DNA of 64,000 bases from positions 1 through 64,000 of the forward strand of contig MVRC01000007.1 of the NCBI GenBank assembly GCA_002067865.1. The letters run 5' to 3'. A program made the translations under genes and the position numbers. Below, piece by piece: positions 36,662 to 45,617 of the stretch. The notes beneath the pieces were generated by a model. That model was not told where the DNA came from, searched no databases, and saw nothing but the letters and a program-made list of their open reading frames with translations. Source of the DNA: Methanomassiliicoccales archaeon PtaU1.Bin124 (lineage in GTDB: Archaea > Thermoplasmatota > Thermoplasmata > Methanomassiliicoccales > UBA472). Each line of letters opens with the position of its first letter. The first letter of the stretch is position 1.

Positions 36662-37243
36662 TCATCGGTCCCTTCCGATCGCTTTCAGGTTCGACCTGAC
36701 GGCATTGGCCACGCTCTCGAAGATGCTGTTGCCGTGGGCGTCCATGGCCACGATGACCGGTCCGAAGTCCTGCATCTCCATCTGCCACACGGCCTCAGGC
36801 ATGCCCAGGTCAAGCCAATGGACCCCTTTTATCTCCTTGATGCCTTGTGCCGCCACGACCGCGGCGCCGCCCGTGAAGGCAAAGTAGACGCAACCATGCT
36901 CCCTCATGGCCTCAAGGGTCGGCTTTGACATCCCGCCCTTGCCTATGATGGCCCGTGGCTTGAAGCGGCGGATGAAATCCGGCTCCATCTCGTTCATCCT
37001 GGCGCTGGTCGTTGGTCCGGCCGCGATCAGTCTCCACCCTTCGCCATCATTCTCAACGATGGGACCGCAATGGAAGAGCATCTTGCCCTCCAGGTCGAAC
37101 GGCACCCTCTCGCCCTTCCGCGCCAGTTCGAGCGCTCTCAGGTGCGCCTCGTCTCGGGCAGTGAACGCCGTTCCGCTCAGCGTCACCTCATCACCCAATC
37201 GGAGCGAACGCACATCATTCTCCGACATGGGCGAGCGGAGCAT
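36662..37243 (-). CDS. fumB: Fumarate hydratase class I, beta subunit
   Basis: This 193-residue product starts at ATG 37243, overlapping the alpha-subunit stop as TGATG, with GGAGGGG upstream. It is the beta (C-terminal) half of two-subunit class I fumarase/tartrate dehydratase: FHCGPIVEN, AAGPTTSARMNEMEPDFI, IIGKGGMS, VYFAFTGGAAVVAAQGI and WLDLGMPEAVW are typical. Together with the alpha subunit it interconverts fumarate and malate. The longer frame from 37321 would overlap the alpha gene and is not used. The gene symbol follows the archaeal two-subunit usage and is not the E. coli single-chain FumB. Confidence 0.9.
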   Translation of the reverse strand: MLRSPMSENDVRSLRLGDEVTLSGTAFTARDEAHLRALELARKGERVPFDLEGKMLFHCGPIVENDGEGWRLIAAGPTTSARMNEMEPDFIRRFKPRAIIGKGGMSKPTLEAMREHGCVYFAFTGGAAVVAAQGIKEIKGVHWLDLGMPEAVWQMEMQDFGPVIVAMDAHGNSIFESVANAVRSNLKAIGRDR

Positions 37244-38112
37244 CACCAGAACCCCTCCGTGCTGAACTTCACTATGCCGTCTGGATATATCCGGGCAGAG
37301 CAGCGGCGTGCCGCCCAGCATTGAAGATTGATGCCTATCGGCAACGAGGCCGTATGACAGGAGGCCTTCTCGATGCGGACGCCGAGCACGGTGGTCCTTC
37401 CCCCCAGGCCCATCGGGCCGACCCCGGTCCTGTTCAACGTTTCCTTCAGCTCATTCTCCATGGCAGCCAAATGCTTGTCCTTGTTAGGGACGTCCAGCGG
37501 CCGCAGCAGCGCCTTTTTGGCAAGAAGGAGCGCCTGGTCCGATGCCCCTCCGATGCCTATGCCTACGATGGTCGGTGGGCAGGGTTTCCCTTCCGCCTTG
37601 ACTACCGCGTCCAATACAGCATCTCTGATCCCATCGACGCCTTGAGAGGGGTTGAGCATGCGGAGGACACTCATATTCTCCGAACCTGCCCCCTTCGGCA
37701 GATATGTGATCTCCAGGAAATCGCCCTTGGCCCTTTCGAAATGGATGCTAGGCATTTCCTCGCCCAGATTGTTCCCGCGGTTATGCCTGGTGATCGGGTC
37801 CACCACGTTCGGGCGGAGAGGCACCTCCTTGGTCGCCTTTGAGACCCCCAAGGCAATGCCTTCCTCGATCGACGCAAGGTTCGGCCCGGAAACGAAGAAG
37901 ATGGGGACTCCCGTGTCCTGGCACATCGGCAGCCGCTTCCGCTCGGCCAGCTCGATGTTCTCCAGAATGGTCCGCAACTGGACCTTCGCGACCTCCGTGT
38001 CCTCGATATCGAGGGAACGCTCCAGTTCTCCTACCACGTCTGCAGGGAGAGTGGTCACGGCCGTGCGGATGAGGCGGAGGACGGTCTCCTCCACCAGCTG
38101 GATATCGTACAT
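37243..38112 (-). CDS. fumA: Fumarate hydratase class I, alpha subunit
   Basis: This 289-residue product starts at ATG 38112 (MYDIQLVEETV). A TATA element about 26 bp upstream makes the mRNA essentially leaderless; longer frames run through that promoter. It is the catalytic half holding a 4Fe-4S cluster: MCQDTGVPIFFVSG, NVVDPITRHNRGNN, FLEITYLPKGAGSENMS, PPTIVGIGIGGASDQAL and GPMGLGGRTTVLG. Cysteine ligands are visible at MCQDTG and in the conserved downstream segments. It forms an operon with the beta subunit and supplies the fumarate/malate step of a partial TCA cycle. Confidence 0.92.
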   Translation of the reverse strand: MYDIQLVEETVLRLIRTAVTTLPADVVGELERSLDIEDTEVAKVQLRTILENIELAERKRLPMCQDTGVPIFFVSGPNLASIEEGIALGVSKATKEVPLRPNVVDPITRHNRGNNLGEEMPSIHFERAKGDFLEITYLPKGAGSENMSVLRMLNPSQGVDGIRDAVLDAVVKAEGKPCPPTIVGIGIGGASDQALLLAKKALLRPLDVPNKDKHLAAMENELKETLNRTGVGPMGLGGRTTVLGVRIEKASCHTASLPIGINLQCWAARRCSARIYPDGIVKFSTEGFW

Positions 38113-38133
38113 TCCACCCGCTATCGTCGCACG

Positions 38134-38143
38134 GAGATATAAT
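38134..38143 (-). promoter_or_regulatory. TATA box of the fumarase operon
   Basis: The minus strand reads ATTATATCTC. It is centred about 27 bp before the ATG at 38112, predicting transcription starting at or next to the start codon. Confidence 0.55.
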
Positions 38144-38259
38144 CTTGGCCCGAGCGTGATACGAAACCGGCGTTTTTGGCCATATAGGATTGCTAACCGC
38201 ACTACGGTGGGTCAGTTTTAAAATAGCGATATTTTACTGCACTCCCAGGGGGGTTTCGA

Positions 38260-39198
38260 TTGGAGACACCCATACTCATTGAGAACCTAGAGAAGACATA
38301 CAAAGGCGGATTCAAGGCGGTGGACGCGCTCACATTGAGCGTGCCACGCCGCTCGTTCGTGGGCTTCTTGGGACCCAACGGTGCCGGCAAGACCACCACC
38401 ATCAAGATCATGACCCATCTGCTGGAGGCGACCGGCGGAAAGGTATACCTGAACGGAGTCGACGCCATGTCCGACCCAAAGAAGGCCATGGCAGAGGTCG
38501 GTGCAGTGGTCGAGACACCTGAGTTCTACCCATACCTTACACCAGTGGAGACATTGGAATATCTGGGAAGGCTGAGGGGCATGAGCCGGCAGGACATCCG
38601 CCGGCGCACCGGCGAGGTGCTAGAGACTGTCAAGATGACCGAGGTCAAGGACAAGCGCATAGGCCAGTTCTCCAAGGGCATGAAGCAGCGCATCGCCATC
38701 GCACAGGCCATCATGCACGAACCGAGCATGATCATCCTGGACGAACCGACCTCTGGGCTGGACCCGAGGGGGATGTTCGAAGTGAGGGAGGTCCTGAACG
38801 ACCTGAAGAAGGAGGACTATACCATCTTCATGAGCTCCCATCTTCTGAACGAAGTGCAGGAGACATGCACGGATGTGGCGCTCATCAACCGGGGCAAGCT
38901 GCTCCGGTACGGAAAGGTGGCGGACCTCATCAAGGAGGCCAGGGCCAAGAAGATGGAGGTAAAGGTGGCCAGACAGCCTGAGCAAGGTGTCTACAGCAGG
39001 ATAACCTCCCTGAGCGGGGTCATGAACCTGCAGGTGCAAGGGCTGAACGAGTTCACATTCGATATCGAGGGCGGGGATGATGAGCAGGCCCAGCTATTGG
39101 TCGAGCTGCAGTCCCTGGGATTGAGGGTCGTCTCCTACAAGGAGTCGGGACTGGCGCTGGAATCGCTATACATGTCCCTCATCGCGGACTCGAGGTGA
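38260..39198 (+). CDS. ABC transporter ATP-binding protein
   Basis: This 312-residue ATPase starts at TTG 38260 preceded by GGGGGGT. It has Walker A GPNGAGKTTT (about 44-53), the Q-loop region VVETPEFYPYLTP, the signature FSKGMKQRIAIAQAI, Walker B MIILDEPTSGLDP and an H-loop SSHLL. The last 100 residues form the extra domain found in drug and sodium/antibiotic exporter ATPases (CcmA/NatA-like). It is followed 4 bp after its stop by an ABC-2-type permease, forming a two-gene exporter. The exported substrate is not evident. Confidence 0.95.
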   Translation: METPILIENLEKTYKGGFKAVDALTLSVPRRSFVGFLGPNGAGKTTTIKIMTHLLEATGGKVYLNGVDAMSDPKKAMAEVGAVVETPEFYPYLTPVETLEYLGRLRGMSRQDIRRRTGEVLETVKMTEVKDKRIGQFSKGMKQRIAIAQAIMHEPSMIILDEPTSGLDPRGMFEVREVLNDLKKEDYTIFMSSHLLNEVQETCTDVALINRGKLLRYGKVADLIKEARAKKMEVKVARQPEQGVYSRITSLSGVMNLQVQGLNEFTFDIEGGDDEQAQLLVELQSLGLRVVSYKESGLALESLYMSLIADSR

Positions 39199-39202
39199 TA
39201 TG

Positions 39203-40057
39203 ATGAACGAGACAGTCAATCAGACAAATGTGGGCCGTCATCTGCCGAGCGATATCGAGCAGGTGCTCACGGTCGCCAGGTACGATGTTCTAAAACATCT
39301 GCGCAGCCGCAGGCTGCTAGGTATATTGGTCATCGCGGCGCTGGTCATCGTGGCCTACATGGCCATCCCGCCAGCATTGGGCGATGCGTACAGCAAGGAC
39401 GCGAGGGAGTTCGCGTCTGGGTTCATCAGCATGATGCCGACGATCATAGTGGTCATCGCCACCCTCTTCGCCGGTGATGCCATCGTATCGGAGTTCCAGA
39501 ACCGCACTGGATACCTGCTGTTCCCCAACCCGGTCAAGCGATCCACGCTTTACATCGGCAAATACCTGGCCGCTGTCGCTCTGGCAGTGTTCATCCTGCT
39601 CGTTTATTACGGACTGGTGGCTCTGCTGACCGTGGCGGTGACCGGAGGTCTTACGGACAAGCTGCTGTACTCGCTGGGCCTGGCGGTGCTCTACGCATGC
39701 GCGACCATCGCCCTGGGATTCCTGCTCAGCTCGGTGCTGAAGGGTTCGACCGGTTCGCTGGTCCTCACGTTCGTGCTGCTGATCCTCATCATGCCGATGA
39801 TATCTGGCATTCTGTCGATCGCCCCGGCGAACTCGGACTTCCTGCTATCCACTGCTGGTGATTCCACCATATACATGATGCAGGACCCGTACCCGCAAAG
39901 CTACACCCAGACTATCGACGCTGGCGCAGGCCAGACGATAACCATCGGGGTGTACTACATACAGCCGTGGACCGCCGTGGCGGTGATGGGCATATATGCC
40001 GTAGTATGCTTCACCTTAGGATATCTGGCGTTCAAGCGGCGCGAGATGGTCTCCTAA
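39203..40057 (+). CDS. ABC-2-type transporter permease
   Basis: This 284-residue protein has an N-terminal cytosolic part and about six hydrophobic helices (near residues 34-52, 80-98, 120-145, 160-180, 190-210 and 255-275). The pattern TLFAGDAIVSEFQNRTGYLLFPNPVKRS is typical of NatB/ABC-2 permeases. An extracytoplasmic loop lies before the last helix (about 215-255). GAGGTGAT precedes the start; ATG 39200 and ATG 39203 are both possible. It pairs with the ATPase at 38260-39198. Substrate unknown. Confidence 0.9.
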   Translation: MNETVNQTNVGRHLPSDIEQVLTVARYDVLKHLRSRRLLGILVIAALVIVAYMAIPPALGDAYSKDAREFASGFISMMPTIIVVIATLFAGDAIVSEFQNRTGYLLFPNPVKRSTLYIGKYLAAVALAVFILLVYYGLVALLTVAVTGGLTDKLLYSLGLAVLYACATIALGFLLSSVLKGSTGSLVLTFVLLILIMPMISGILSIAPANSDFLLSTAGDSTIYMMQDPYPQSYTQTIDAGAGQTITIGVYYIQPWTAVAVMGIYAVVCFTLGYLAFKRREMVS

Positions 40058-40082
40058 GCGGAAAAAACACTTACCCCCATAC

Positions 40083-40095
40083 TTTTCTTTTTTTT
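40083..40095 (+). terminator. T-tract between converging ABC permease and NMD3 genes
   Basis: TTTTCTTTTTTTT lies 25 bp after the permease stop on the plus strand, right at the end of the convergent NMD3 gene. Confidence 0.4.
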
Positions 40096-41134
40096 ACTTT
40101 GGTATAAGGTAGATCTCATCCTCGTGCAGGAACACCTTGACGGTCTCTCCCTTCACCTCGAACTTGTTGGGCTTGCGAAGCTCGATCGGCTTCATCGAGA
40201 CCGGGTGGAGGATCTGCACCTCACGGTTCGAGTCCATGAGGACGATCGCGTCCTTCATGTCCTCCCTCTGGCCAATGACCTTTGCATCGGTGAGGTCGAT
40301 GTGGCTGTAGTTGATGGTCTCTCCTGTCTTCATGTCCGTCAGGCGAGAACCGCTGGTCCTCATCGGACCGACCAGGTACATCTTCTTGCGGAACATGATG
40401 ACGTCGCCGAAACGGTAGGCCGGCAGGCGCACCAGATAGGTGACACGATACACATCCCTGCCCTCCTTCTGGGTCAGCAACTTGGCCGTGTCCTTCACCT
40501 CTGCGCCATATTGATCGGCCAGGTCCCTGGATATGATCTTGCCGAACGAGTTGCTGGAGAGATACACATCAGCACCGCCGGCACCACCGACCATCCTGTC
40601 CACCTTGGTGACGAAGATGTCTCGGTTATCGGCCGAGGCCTCGCAGACCATGCGGTCGATCCGGTCCAGGACGTCGTCGACCTCCTTCTCCTTCAGCTTC
40701 CTTTCCCTAGACCTTATCTGAATGATCGATTCGAAATATGATCCCTTGATCTTCGAGCAGCGCCCACAGACGGAGTTCTTGAGCCGGACGATCGTGTCCA
40801 GCTCCTCCTCCACTATGAGGCCTTTGACGTTCATGGTGATGTCGATATGGACCCGGTAGTTCGCCTGATCGGCGGCAAGGACTGAGGCTGTGATTTCCTC
40901 GACCTTGGCGTCCTTGACCACTTCGACGGAATCGATGGCGATCTCCTCGGCCGCTCCCTCGATCGTCTCGTGGATGATCCACTTGTTATCAATGGCGTAC
41001 TCCTTACAGTGAACGCACTGGAGGAGGTTGACGTGGTCGGCGATCCTAGAGAACCTCTTGCCCTCGAGGAAGCAGGCTTCGCAGACGCTATCGAAAACGG
41101 GGCCTTCAGCCCCGCACTTCACGCAGAACGACAT
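40094..41134 (-). CDS. nmd3: NMD3-family ribosomal protein-like factor
   Basis: This 346-residue protein has the N-terminal NMD3 zinc module: FCVKCGAEGPVFDSVCEACF, a second Cys pair LLQCVHCKEY, and a later VCGRCSKIKG. It is followed by the OB and SH3-like domains (KIISRDLADQYGAEVKDTAKL, VTYLVRLPAYRFGDVIMF, the DLTDAKVIG segment). Eukaryotic NMD3 exports the 60S ribosomal subunit; archaeal homologues probably bind the large subunit during maturation or when idle, although this is not settled. Its ATG lies one base after the stop of the DUF424 gene, a pairing common in archaea. Confidence 0.92.
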   Translation of the reverse strand: MSFCVKCGAEGPVFDSVCEACFLEGKRFSRIADHVNLLQCVHCKEYAIDNKWIIHETIEGAAEEIAIDSVEVVKDAKVEEITASVLAADQANYRVHIDITMNVKGLIVEEELDTIVRLKNSVCGRCSKIKGSYFESIIQIRSRERKLKEKEVDDVLDRIDRMVCEASADNRDIFVTKVDRMVGGAGGADVYLSSNSFGKIISRDLADQYGAEVKDTAKLLTQKEGRDVYRVTYLVRLPAYRFGDVIMFRKKMYLVGPMRTSGSRLTDMKTGETINYSHIDLTDAKVIGQREDMKDAIVLMDSNREVQILHPVSMKPIELRKPNKFEVKGETVKVFLHEDEIYLIPK

Positions 41135-41135
41135 A

Positions 41136-41426
41136 TTACCAGCGCACCATCTGAGCGTGCGGAACGCCAGCGATCCTTATGACGCAGTCCTCGGAGATGA
41201 ACTGATGTTTGGCGGCCACCGCGCAGACCTTCTCCCCCACGAGATTCGCCACACTGGCCATCTCGAGCCGGTTGACCAGCATCACTTCGTCGCAGTCCTC
41301 GCCCTCGTAGAAGTTGCGGGCCACCTCTAGCTTCAGCTCGCCTTCCCGAAGCACCTTTCCCAGTTGGTCCTTGTCGCATGCCGCCACGACGATCTCACGG
41401 CCCTGCTGGTACATCCTGACCGTCAT
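41136..41426 (-). CDS. DUF424 protein
   Basis: This 96-residue protein (97 codons with stop) matches the archaeal DUF424 family: MTVRMYQQGREIVVAACD, LGKVLREGELKLEV, FYEGEDCDEVMLVNRL, ASVANLVGEKVCAVA and CVIRIAGVPHAQMVRW. It lies directly upstream of nmd3 and is probably co-transcribed. The family is confined to archaea and has no established function; its persistent proximity to translation genes suggests a role there. The start could also be ATG 41435, three codons upstream. Confidence 0.88.
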   Translation of the reverse strand: MTVRMYQQGREIVVAACDKDQLGKVLREGELKLEVARNFYEGEDCDEVMLVNRLEMASVANLVGEKVCAVAAKHQFISEDCVIRIAGVPHAQMVRW

Positions 41427-41495
41427 CAATTCCATCAGCTCGCGCTCTCAGATGACACCGCATCGGCTCATAAACCTTTGCCACGATTGCAGCGC

Positions 41496-44400
41496 CTATC
41501 CCGCCCCAACGAACTTCACGTGGCCGCTCGAGCTCTCATATATCTCGCCAGCGCTCTTCATCTTCTTCAGGACCTCCCGGACCTCCTGCTCGCTCATCTT
41601 CCTCTCCTCGGCCTTGGAGAACAAGATATGCTCAGGGCAACCCTTCCTCGGGTCGGAGTTGTCCTGGATCAGCGTACGGACGATGGATATCTTGTTACGG
41701 TCGCTCCGGGTGGTGCCGCTCATGATGCGGTCCACGTCCTGCCCGCCGGAGTCCTTGGCCATCTTGGTCAGGTAGTAATCCACAATGCGGACGGAGCGTT
41801 GCGCGTCCTCCTTCATGACGACCGGGCTGAGGCGGATCCTGGCGGAGGCCTCGCTGAGGCGGATGAATGCCTCCAGCTGCCTGGCGGTGATCGGCACGGA
41901 GGAGTTCGGTCCCTCCCCTTTCTTCCTCACGGCCAGATATGTGTCCAGGATGATCTTCTGCGCGTCCTTGCTGAGGATGGGCGTGATGCGCTTGGCGTAC
42001 TTCACGTACTTCCTCATGAAGTCCGATTCGAAGTAGGGCTTGAACGATTCGGATTCGTTCAGGATCTCGTTGATATCGATGCCTTCCACATTGGACGTTA
42101 ACCCCTGCTTCAGGATGGCCCCTCTAGCATGACCCTTGATGATGTGCTCGGCGATGCGTGTGTCCTTCTCCTGATTTGGCTTGTCCAGCAAGGCGAAGAT
42201 CAGGTCGAAACGAGAGAGCAGTGCGGGCGGCATGTTGATCTGGTTCACCAGTGATTCGTTCTCGTCGAACCTGCCGTATTTCGGGTTCGCCGCTCCCAGC
42301 ACACATGTTCGGGATTGGAGCGTGGCAGTGATCCCGGCCTTGGCCACCGTGATGGAGTTGCCGCACCAGACGGCGATGCCGTTGCGCCGCACCAGTATGA
42401 CGTGGTCAGGGACCTCCACACAGTAGACCTTGCCATCATATTGCTGGCTGCTGACCTGGCCACGGTCCCCTCCGACAGTGATGCTGACCTGTTTCGGACT
42501 CTTCGATATCTTGATGCGGTATCTGTTGGGCCGGCGCTTCATCCAGCCCTTCCCGGAATCGTAGACGTAATCTGCCTGGAACGATGTCTCCACATCGCAT
42601 TGCCATCCTGCCCGCACAGAGAGCTCCTGGATATCGTCCGCCAGTCCTTTCGCGTACGTTCCCAACGCGGCAGATATCCATTCCGAACCTCCCCCCAGCT
42701 CGGCCACCAGGCGGTCCAGGAACAACTGGATCTGGTCCACCGGCAGCTCGAACACGTCCTGCGGCGCCCGTCGGTCGGCCGCACCCCCCAGATTGGCCAG
42801 CACCGAGGCAAGATTCTGGTCCAATATCTTCCAGGCGCTACCCTCAATGACCGGCTGTAGCCCCAGGGGTGCCATGCATGCCATCAGGCGCTGCATCTCC
42901 TCCTCGTCCCTTCCGGACATCACGACATTATGGGGGCTCCCTTCGACCAATTCCACGGAACCATGAGCGATATAACTGGCCAGGAAGCTCAGCCATATCT
43001 GAGGCTCGAACCCGATGTCGCTGAGGTCCAATGGGTCGGTGGGAAGCCAGCACGCGTTCTTCTTGAACGATATCCTGCTTCCGGACGGTATCTGGTCCAT
43101 CCTGACCAGGCGATAGTTCTCCGTGCTTCCCTCTGCCACGTACATGTTGTGGTTCGGCGTGACCACCAGATCGATCCCTTTCCCCCTGATGCTGTACATC
43201 TTTCCAGAATAGTCCGATTCGATGTACCCGGTCGGCGGGACGAAGGATATCACCCCGTTCCTGCCCAGAGACGCCACCCGGTCATGCTCGTCCAGGTCGC
43301 GGAAGAACTTCCAACCCCTGGCCGTGAGGACCTGGGTCCTGTCATCATAGCACTGGCTTTCCATGGCCTCATGCATGGAGCTTCTGTCCTGGTCGGTCAT
43401 CTTGTCCAGTTCGTCGATGCAGGCGATGCCCCTGTCTGCCAGTACGAGCGCTCCGGCCTCCAGGGTCCACCTTCCCTCGCCGAACTCGTCCTTGACCGCA
43501 GCGGCCGTATTGTGCACCAGGAAGCCGTTGGCCAGGAAGCAATGTGATCCCTCGACTGTCAGATCGTAAACGTTCTTAGGCAGGTTGCGGCTTATCAACC
43601 TCTTCTTTGCCACCTTCGACCAGACCATCCTTCCTTCGGGGCCGCGCATCATGACCTCGTCCTCCTCGATGATGTCCGAGGAACGGGTCCAGTCGCTTCC
43701 TGAACTGTTGCGGGTGAAAAGCCTCGTCTCTCCTGTGAGCTTGAGCTTTTTTCCGTTCGAAGCGGTTATCTCCACTAGAAATGAAGGGGTTGTCAGACGG
43801 AAGACAGACGTTACCGGCTTGATCAAGACGGCATCTTCGCCCTCTGCCGTGCTTACGCCGTTCACACGGACGTCCTGCTTCCATTCTCCTGCCCCGACCT
43901 CGATGGGCGAGGTCATATGTTCTTCCACGAACTCTCCGATCTTGACATCCTTGCCATCGATCTCGATCATCGCGTCTGGAGAAACACAGAGACCGGCGGC
44001 CGATGAGGATTTGCCCGATGCATAGATGCCACGAGGAGCCAGGTGCGACATGTACCTCAGAAGCTGGCTGTTGTGGTTGACTATCTCGTTGGCGATGAAG
44101 ATGTGGGTGTCCTTGATCTCCAGGTCATAGACATATGGTTCGGGCGGTTCTACGGTCTCGATGCTCCTGACCATGTCCCAGTCCCACCCGCGCTGGTAAC
44201 CGACGCTGCACTCGTCCTTTCCCCATTTGCCCTTGCCTTTCGATACTCCTATCATCTGGCCTTTGGAGATGTTCTTGGCCAGCATGGCCGAGACGTAGAT
44301 GCCGTTCTGCACGAACAGGGGGTGGGTCGGGGTCACCGTTATGCTCCTTCCTCCCTCGGTGGTAAACTTGAGCAGTTTGCTCGGGGCGGTCCTCTTCCAG

Positions 44401-45617
44401 ACCCTGATCGCCTTGCCCGGTTCGATGGCGCCCATCCAGGTGAATGTCAGCACATCGAGGTCCGTCTTGGCGTGAACGCCGTCGTCGACGTTCTCGACCG
44501 GCCCCTTGGCCAGGGCCTCCTCCACTATGTCCTTGATGGCCCTGGTGCATCCATCCGCCAGCATCACCTGGGAATCCCCTGTGACGCATTTGGCGACGCC
44601 CGGATCTCCTACGAGCAGGATATGGATGTCCCCTCTGACCTTCGTGCCATCGTCCAACTGCTTCGCCGAGCCGCCGAACAGCTGCAGAGCGATCGATTCC
44701 TTGACCTCATCATATCCTTTGATCGTGGGCGAGATGGACTTGATGATCTTTTCGAAGATGTCCTCGCTGCGCGCCTCCTCGATGATGCGCTTCTCGTCAT
44801 CCTCTGTGATCTCCACCTCTTCATACTCCTGCTCCTTCGATTCGATCGAGTGGACGTCGAGATGGATATCGAACAGGGTCGACTTCACCCGGTCGCCCTT
44901 CTGGACCGACCGCAGCACTCCATTCAGGCTGATGCGGTCGCCGGGAGAGATGCGACCGGCCTGGTCATCCTCCAGATAGGCTGTCAACCTTTCCGGCTGC
45001 GCCCCGCCCCTGAGACCTTCGGGATTCTCCTGGATCTCGATCTTCTGGGTATCGACATATTTCGATTCTTCCGGAAGCAAAGAGAACTTCGTGCTGCCAG
45101 CGGTCCTGCCGCAACCGTTCTGTTCCTTGTAGCACTCCAATGGCTCCTTGAAGAACAGGCTTTCCTGCGGCTCCACGATGATGGCCGGGCAACGGAAGCA
45201 CTTGAAATGGGCCTCGACGATCTTCGGCCTGACCTCGGTGGCCTTTCTGACCAACCCTTCGACCGATATCAATTTGCCCAGATGCTCGCTGCGAAGAAGT
45301 CGTATCTCGATCTTGTTGTTCTTCGGCAGCTCCTTGATGCGGAGGTGGATCTTGATCTCGCCCGACCTTCCCTGCTGCACCAGCTTCCTGATCGCCTTCT
45401 CTCCGATCTGCAGAACGGTATCGGGCGAGTCGAGCATCTGGAGGGCCATGTCCGTATCGAACATGTCCACTTCGTTGTAGGAGATGAAGACGCTGCGGAC
45501 CTCCGGGTAGCGATCGGCTACCTCCATTATCTTCAGCCGATTCTCGCTGGTCTCGAAGAACTCCTCCCAGCGGGCGAGCAGGTCATCATCGCTGTAGTTG
45601 ACAGGCAGAATGTTCAC
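41496..45617 (-). CDS. mcm: MCM replicative DNA helicase carrying three inteins
   Basis: The 1,373-residue precursor encodes the replicative helicase. Removing inteins of 173, 160 and 332 residues leaves about 708, normal for archaeal MCM. The extein has the N-terminal OB/zinc domain (CFRCPAI...CYKEQNGCG), Walker A split as GDPGVAK / SQLLRY, ASGKSSSAAGL / TAAAVKDEF, Walker B IACIDELDKM, HEAMESQ / SITVAKAGITATL, sensor LGAANPKYGRF and the arginine finger SRFDLIF. A C-terminal winged helix (residues about 1310-1373) closes it. The start is GTG 45617, with no clear separate ribosome-binding site. All three inteins sit at known MCM insertion positions in the AAA+ core. Splicing must occur three times for activity. 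Confidence 0.96.
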   Translation of the reverse strand: MNILPVNYSDDDLLARWEEFFETSENRLKIMEVADRYPEVRSVFISYNEVDMFDTDMALQMLDSPDTVLQIGEKAIRKLVQQGRSGEIKIHLRIKELPKNNKIEIRLLRSEHLGKLISVEGLVRKATEVRPKIVEAHFKCFRCPAIIVEPQESLFFKEPLECYKEQNGCGRTAGSTKFSLLPEESKYVDTQKIEIQENPEGLRGGAQPERLTAYLEDDQAGRISPGDRISLNGVLRSVQKGDRVKSTLFDIHLDVHSIESKEQEYEEVEITEDDEKRIIEEARSEDIFEKIIKSISPTIKGYDEVKESIALQLFGGSAKQLDDGTKVRGDIHILLVGDPGVAKCVTGDSQVMLADGCTRAIKDIVEEALAKGPVENVDDGVHAKTDLDVLTFTWMGAIEPGKAIRVWKRTAPSKLLKFTTEGGRSITVTPTHPLFVQNGIYVSAMLAKNISKGQMIGVSKGKGKWGKDECSVGYQRGWDWDMVRSIETVEPPEPYVYDLEIKDTHIFIANEIVNHNSQLLRYMSHLAPRGIYASGKSSSAAGLCVSPDAMIEIDGKDVKIGEFVEEHMTSPIEVGAGEWKQDVRVNGVSTAEGEDAVLIKPVTSVFRLTTPSFLVEITASNGKKLKLTGETRLFTRNSSGSDWTRSSDIIEEDEVMMRGPEGRMVWSKVAKKRLISRNLPKNVYDLTVEGSHCFLANGFLVHNTAAAVKDEFGEGRWTLEAGALVLADRGIACIDELDKMTDQDRSSMHEAMESQCYDDRTQVLTARGWKFFRDLDEHDRVASLGRNGVISFVPPTGYIESDYSGKMYSIRGKGIDLVVTPNHNMYVAEGSTENYRLVRMDQIPSGSRISFKKNACWLPTDPLDLSDIGFEPQIWLSFLASYIAHGSVELVEGSPHNVVMSGRDEEEMQRLMACMAPLGLQPVIEGSAWKILDQNLASVLANLGGAADRRAPQDVFELPVDQIQLFLDRLVAELGGGSEWISAALGTYAKGLADDIQELSVRAGWQCDVETSFQADYVYDSGKGWMKRRPNRYRIKISKSPKQVSITVGGDRGQVSSQQYDGKVYCVEVPDHVILVRRNGIAVWCGNSITVAKAGITATLQSRTCVLGAANPKYGRFDENESLVNQINMPPALLSRFDLIFALLDKPNQEKDTRIAEHIIKGHARGAILKQGLTSNVEGIDINEILNESESFKPYFESDFMRKYVKYAKRITPILSKDAQKIILDTYLAVRKKGEGPNSSVPITARQLEAFIRLSEASARIRLSPVVMKEDAQRSVRIVDYYLTKMAKDSGGQDVDRIMSGTTRSDRNKISIVRTLIQDNSDPRKGCPEHILFSKAEERKMSEQEVREVLKKMKSAGEIYESSSGHVKFVGAG
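42357..43352 (-). mobile_element. MCM intein 3 with degenerate LAGLIDADG domain
   Basis: This 332-residue intein (precursor residues 756-1087) lies between HEAMESQ and extein SITVAKAG. It starts CYDDRTQVLTARG, has block B TPNH and ends AVWCGN, so Gly replaces the usual penultimate His. The central part shows two LAGLIDADG-like helices, FLASYIAHG (about 123-131) and FLDRLVAELGG (about 211-221). The first lacks the acidic catalytic residue (His instead). It is therefore probably a decayed endonuclease inside a splicing-competent intein. Confidence 0.9.
43509..43988 (-). mobile_element. MCM intein 2 (mini-intein, GKSSSAAGL site)
   Basis: This 160-residue intein (precursor residues 544-703) is inserted between AAGL and extein TAAAV. 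It begins with Cys (CVSPDAMIEIDGK) and ends FLANGFLVHN, followed by extein Thr. In block B the usual TxxH is replaced by TGET (KLTGETRLFTR), so the His that assists the first N-S acyl shift is missing. No endonuclease is present. Confidence 0.92.
44070..44588 (-). mobile_element. MCM intein 1 (mini-intein, Walker A site)
   Basis: This 173-residue intein (precursor residues 344-516) is inserted between Lys of GDPGVAK and Ser of SQLLRY. It starts with Cys (CVTGDSQVML), has block B TPTHPLFV and ends IANEIVNHN before extein Ser. There is no room for an endonuclease domain, so it is a mini-intein dependent on the precise splicing blocks only. Confidence 0.93.
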
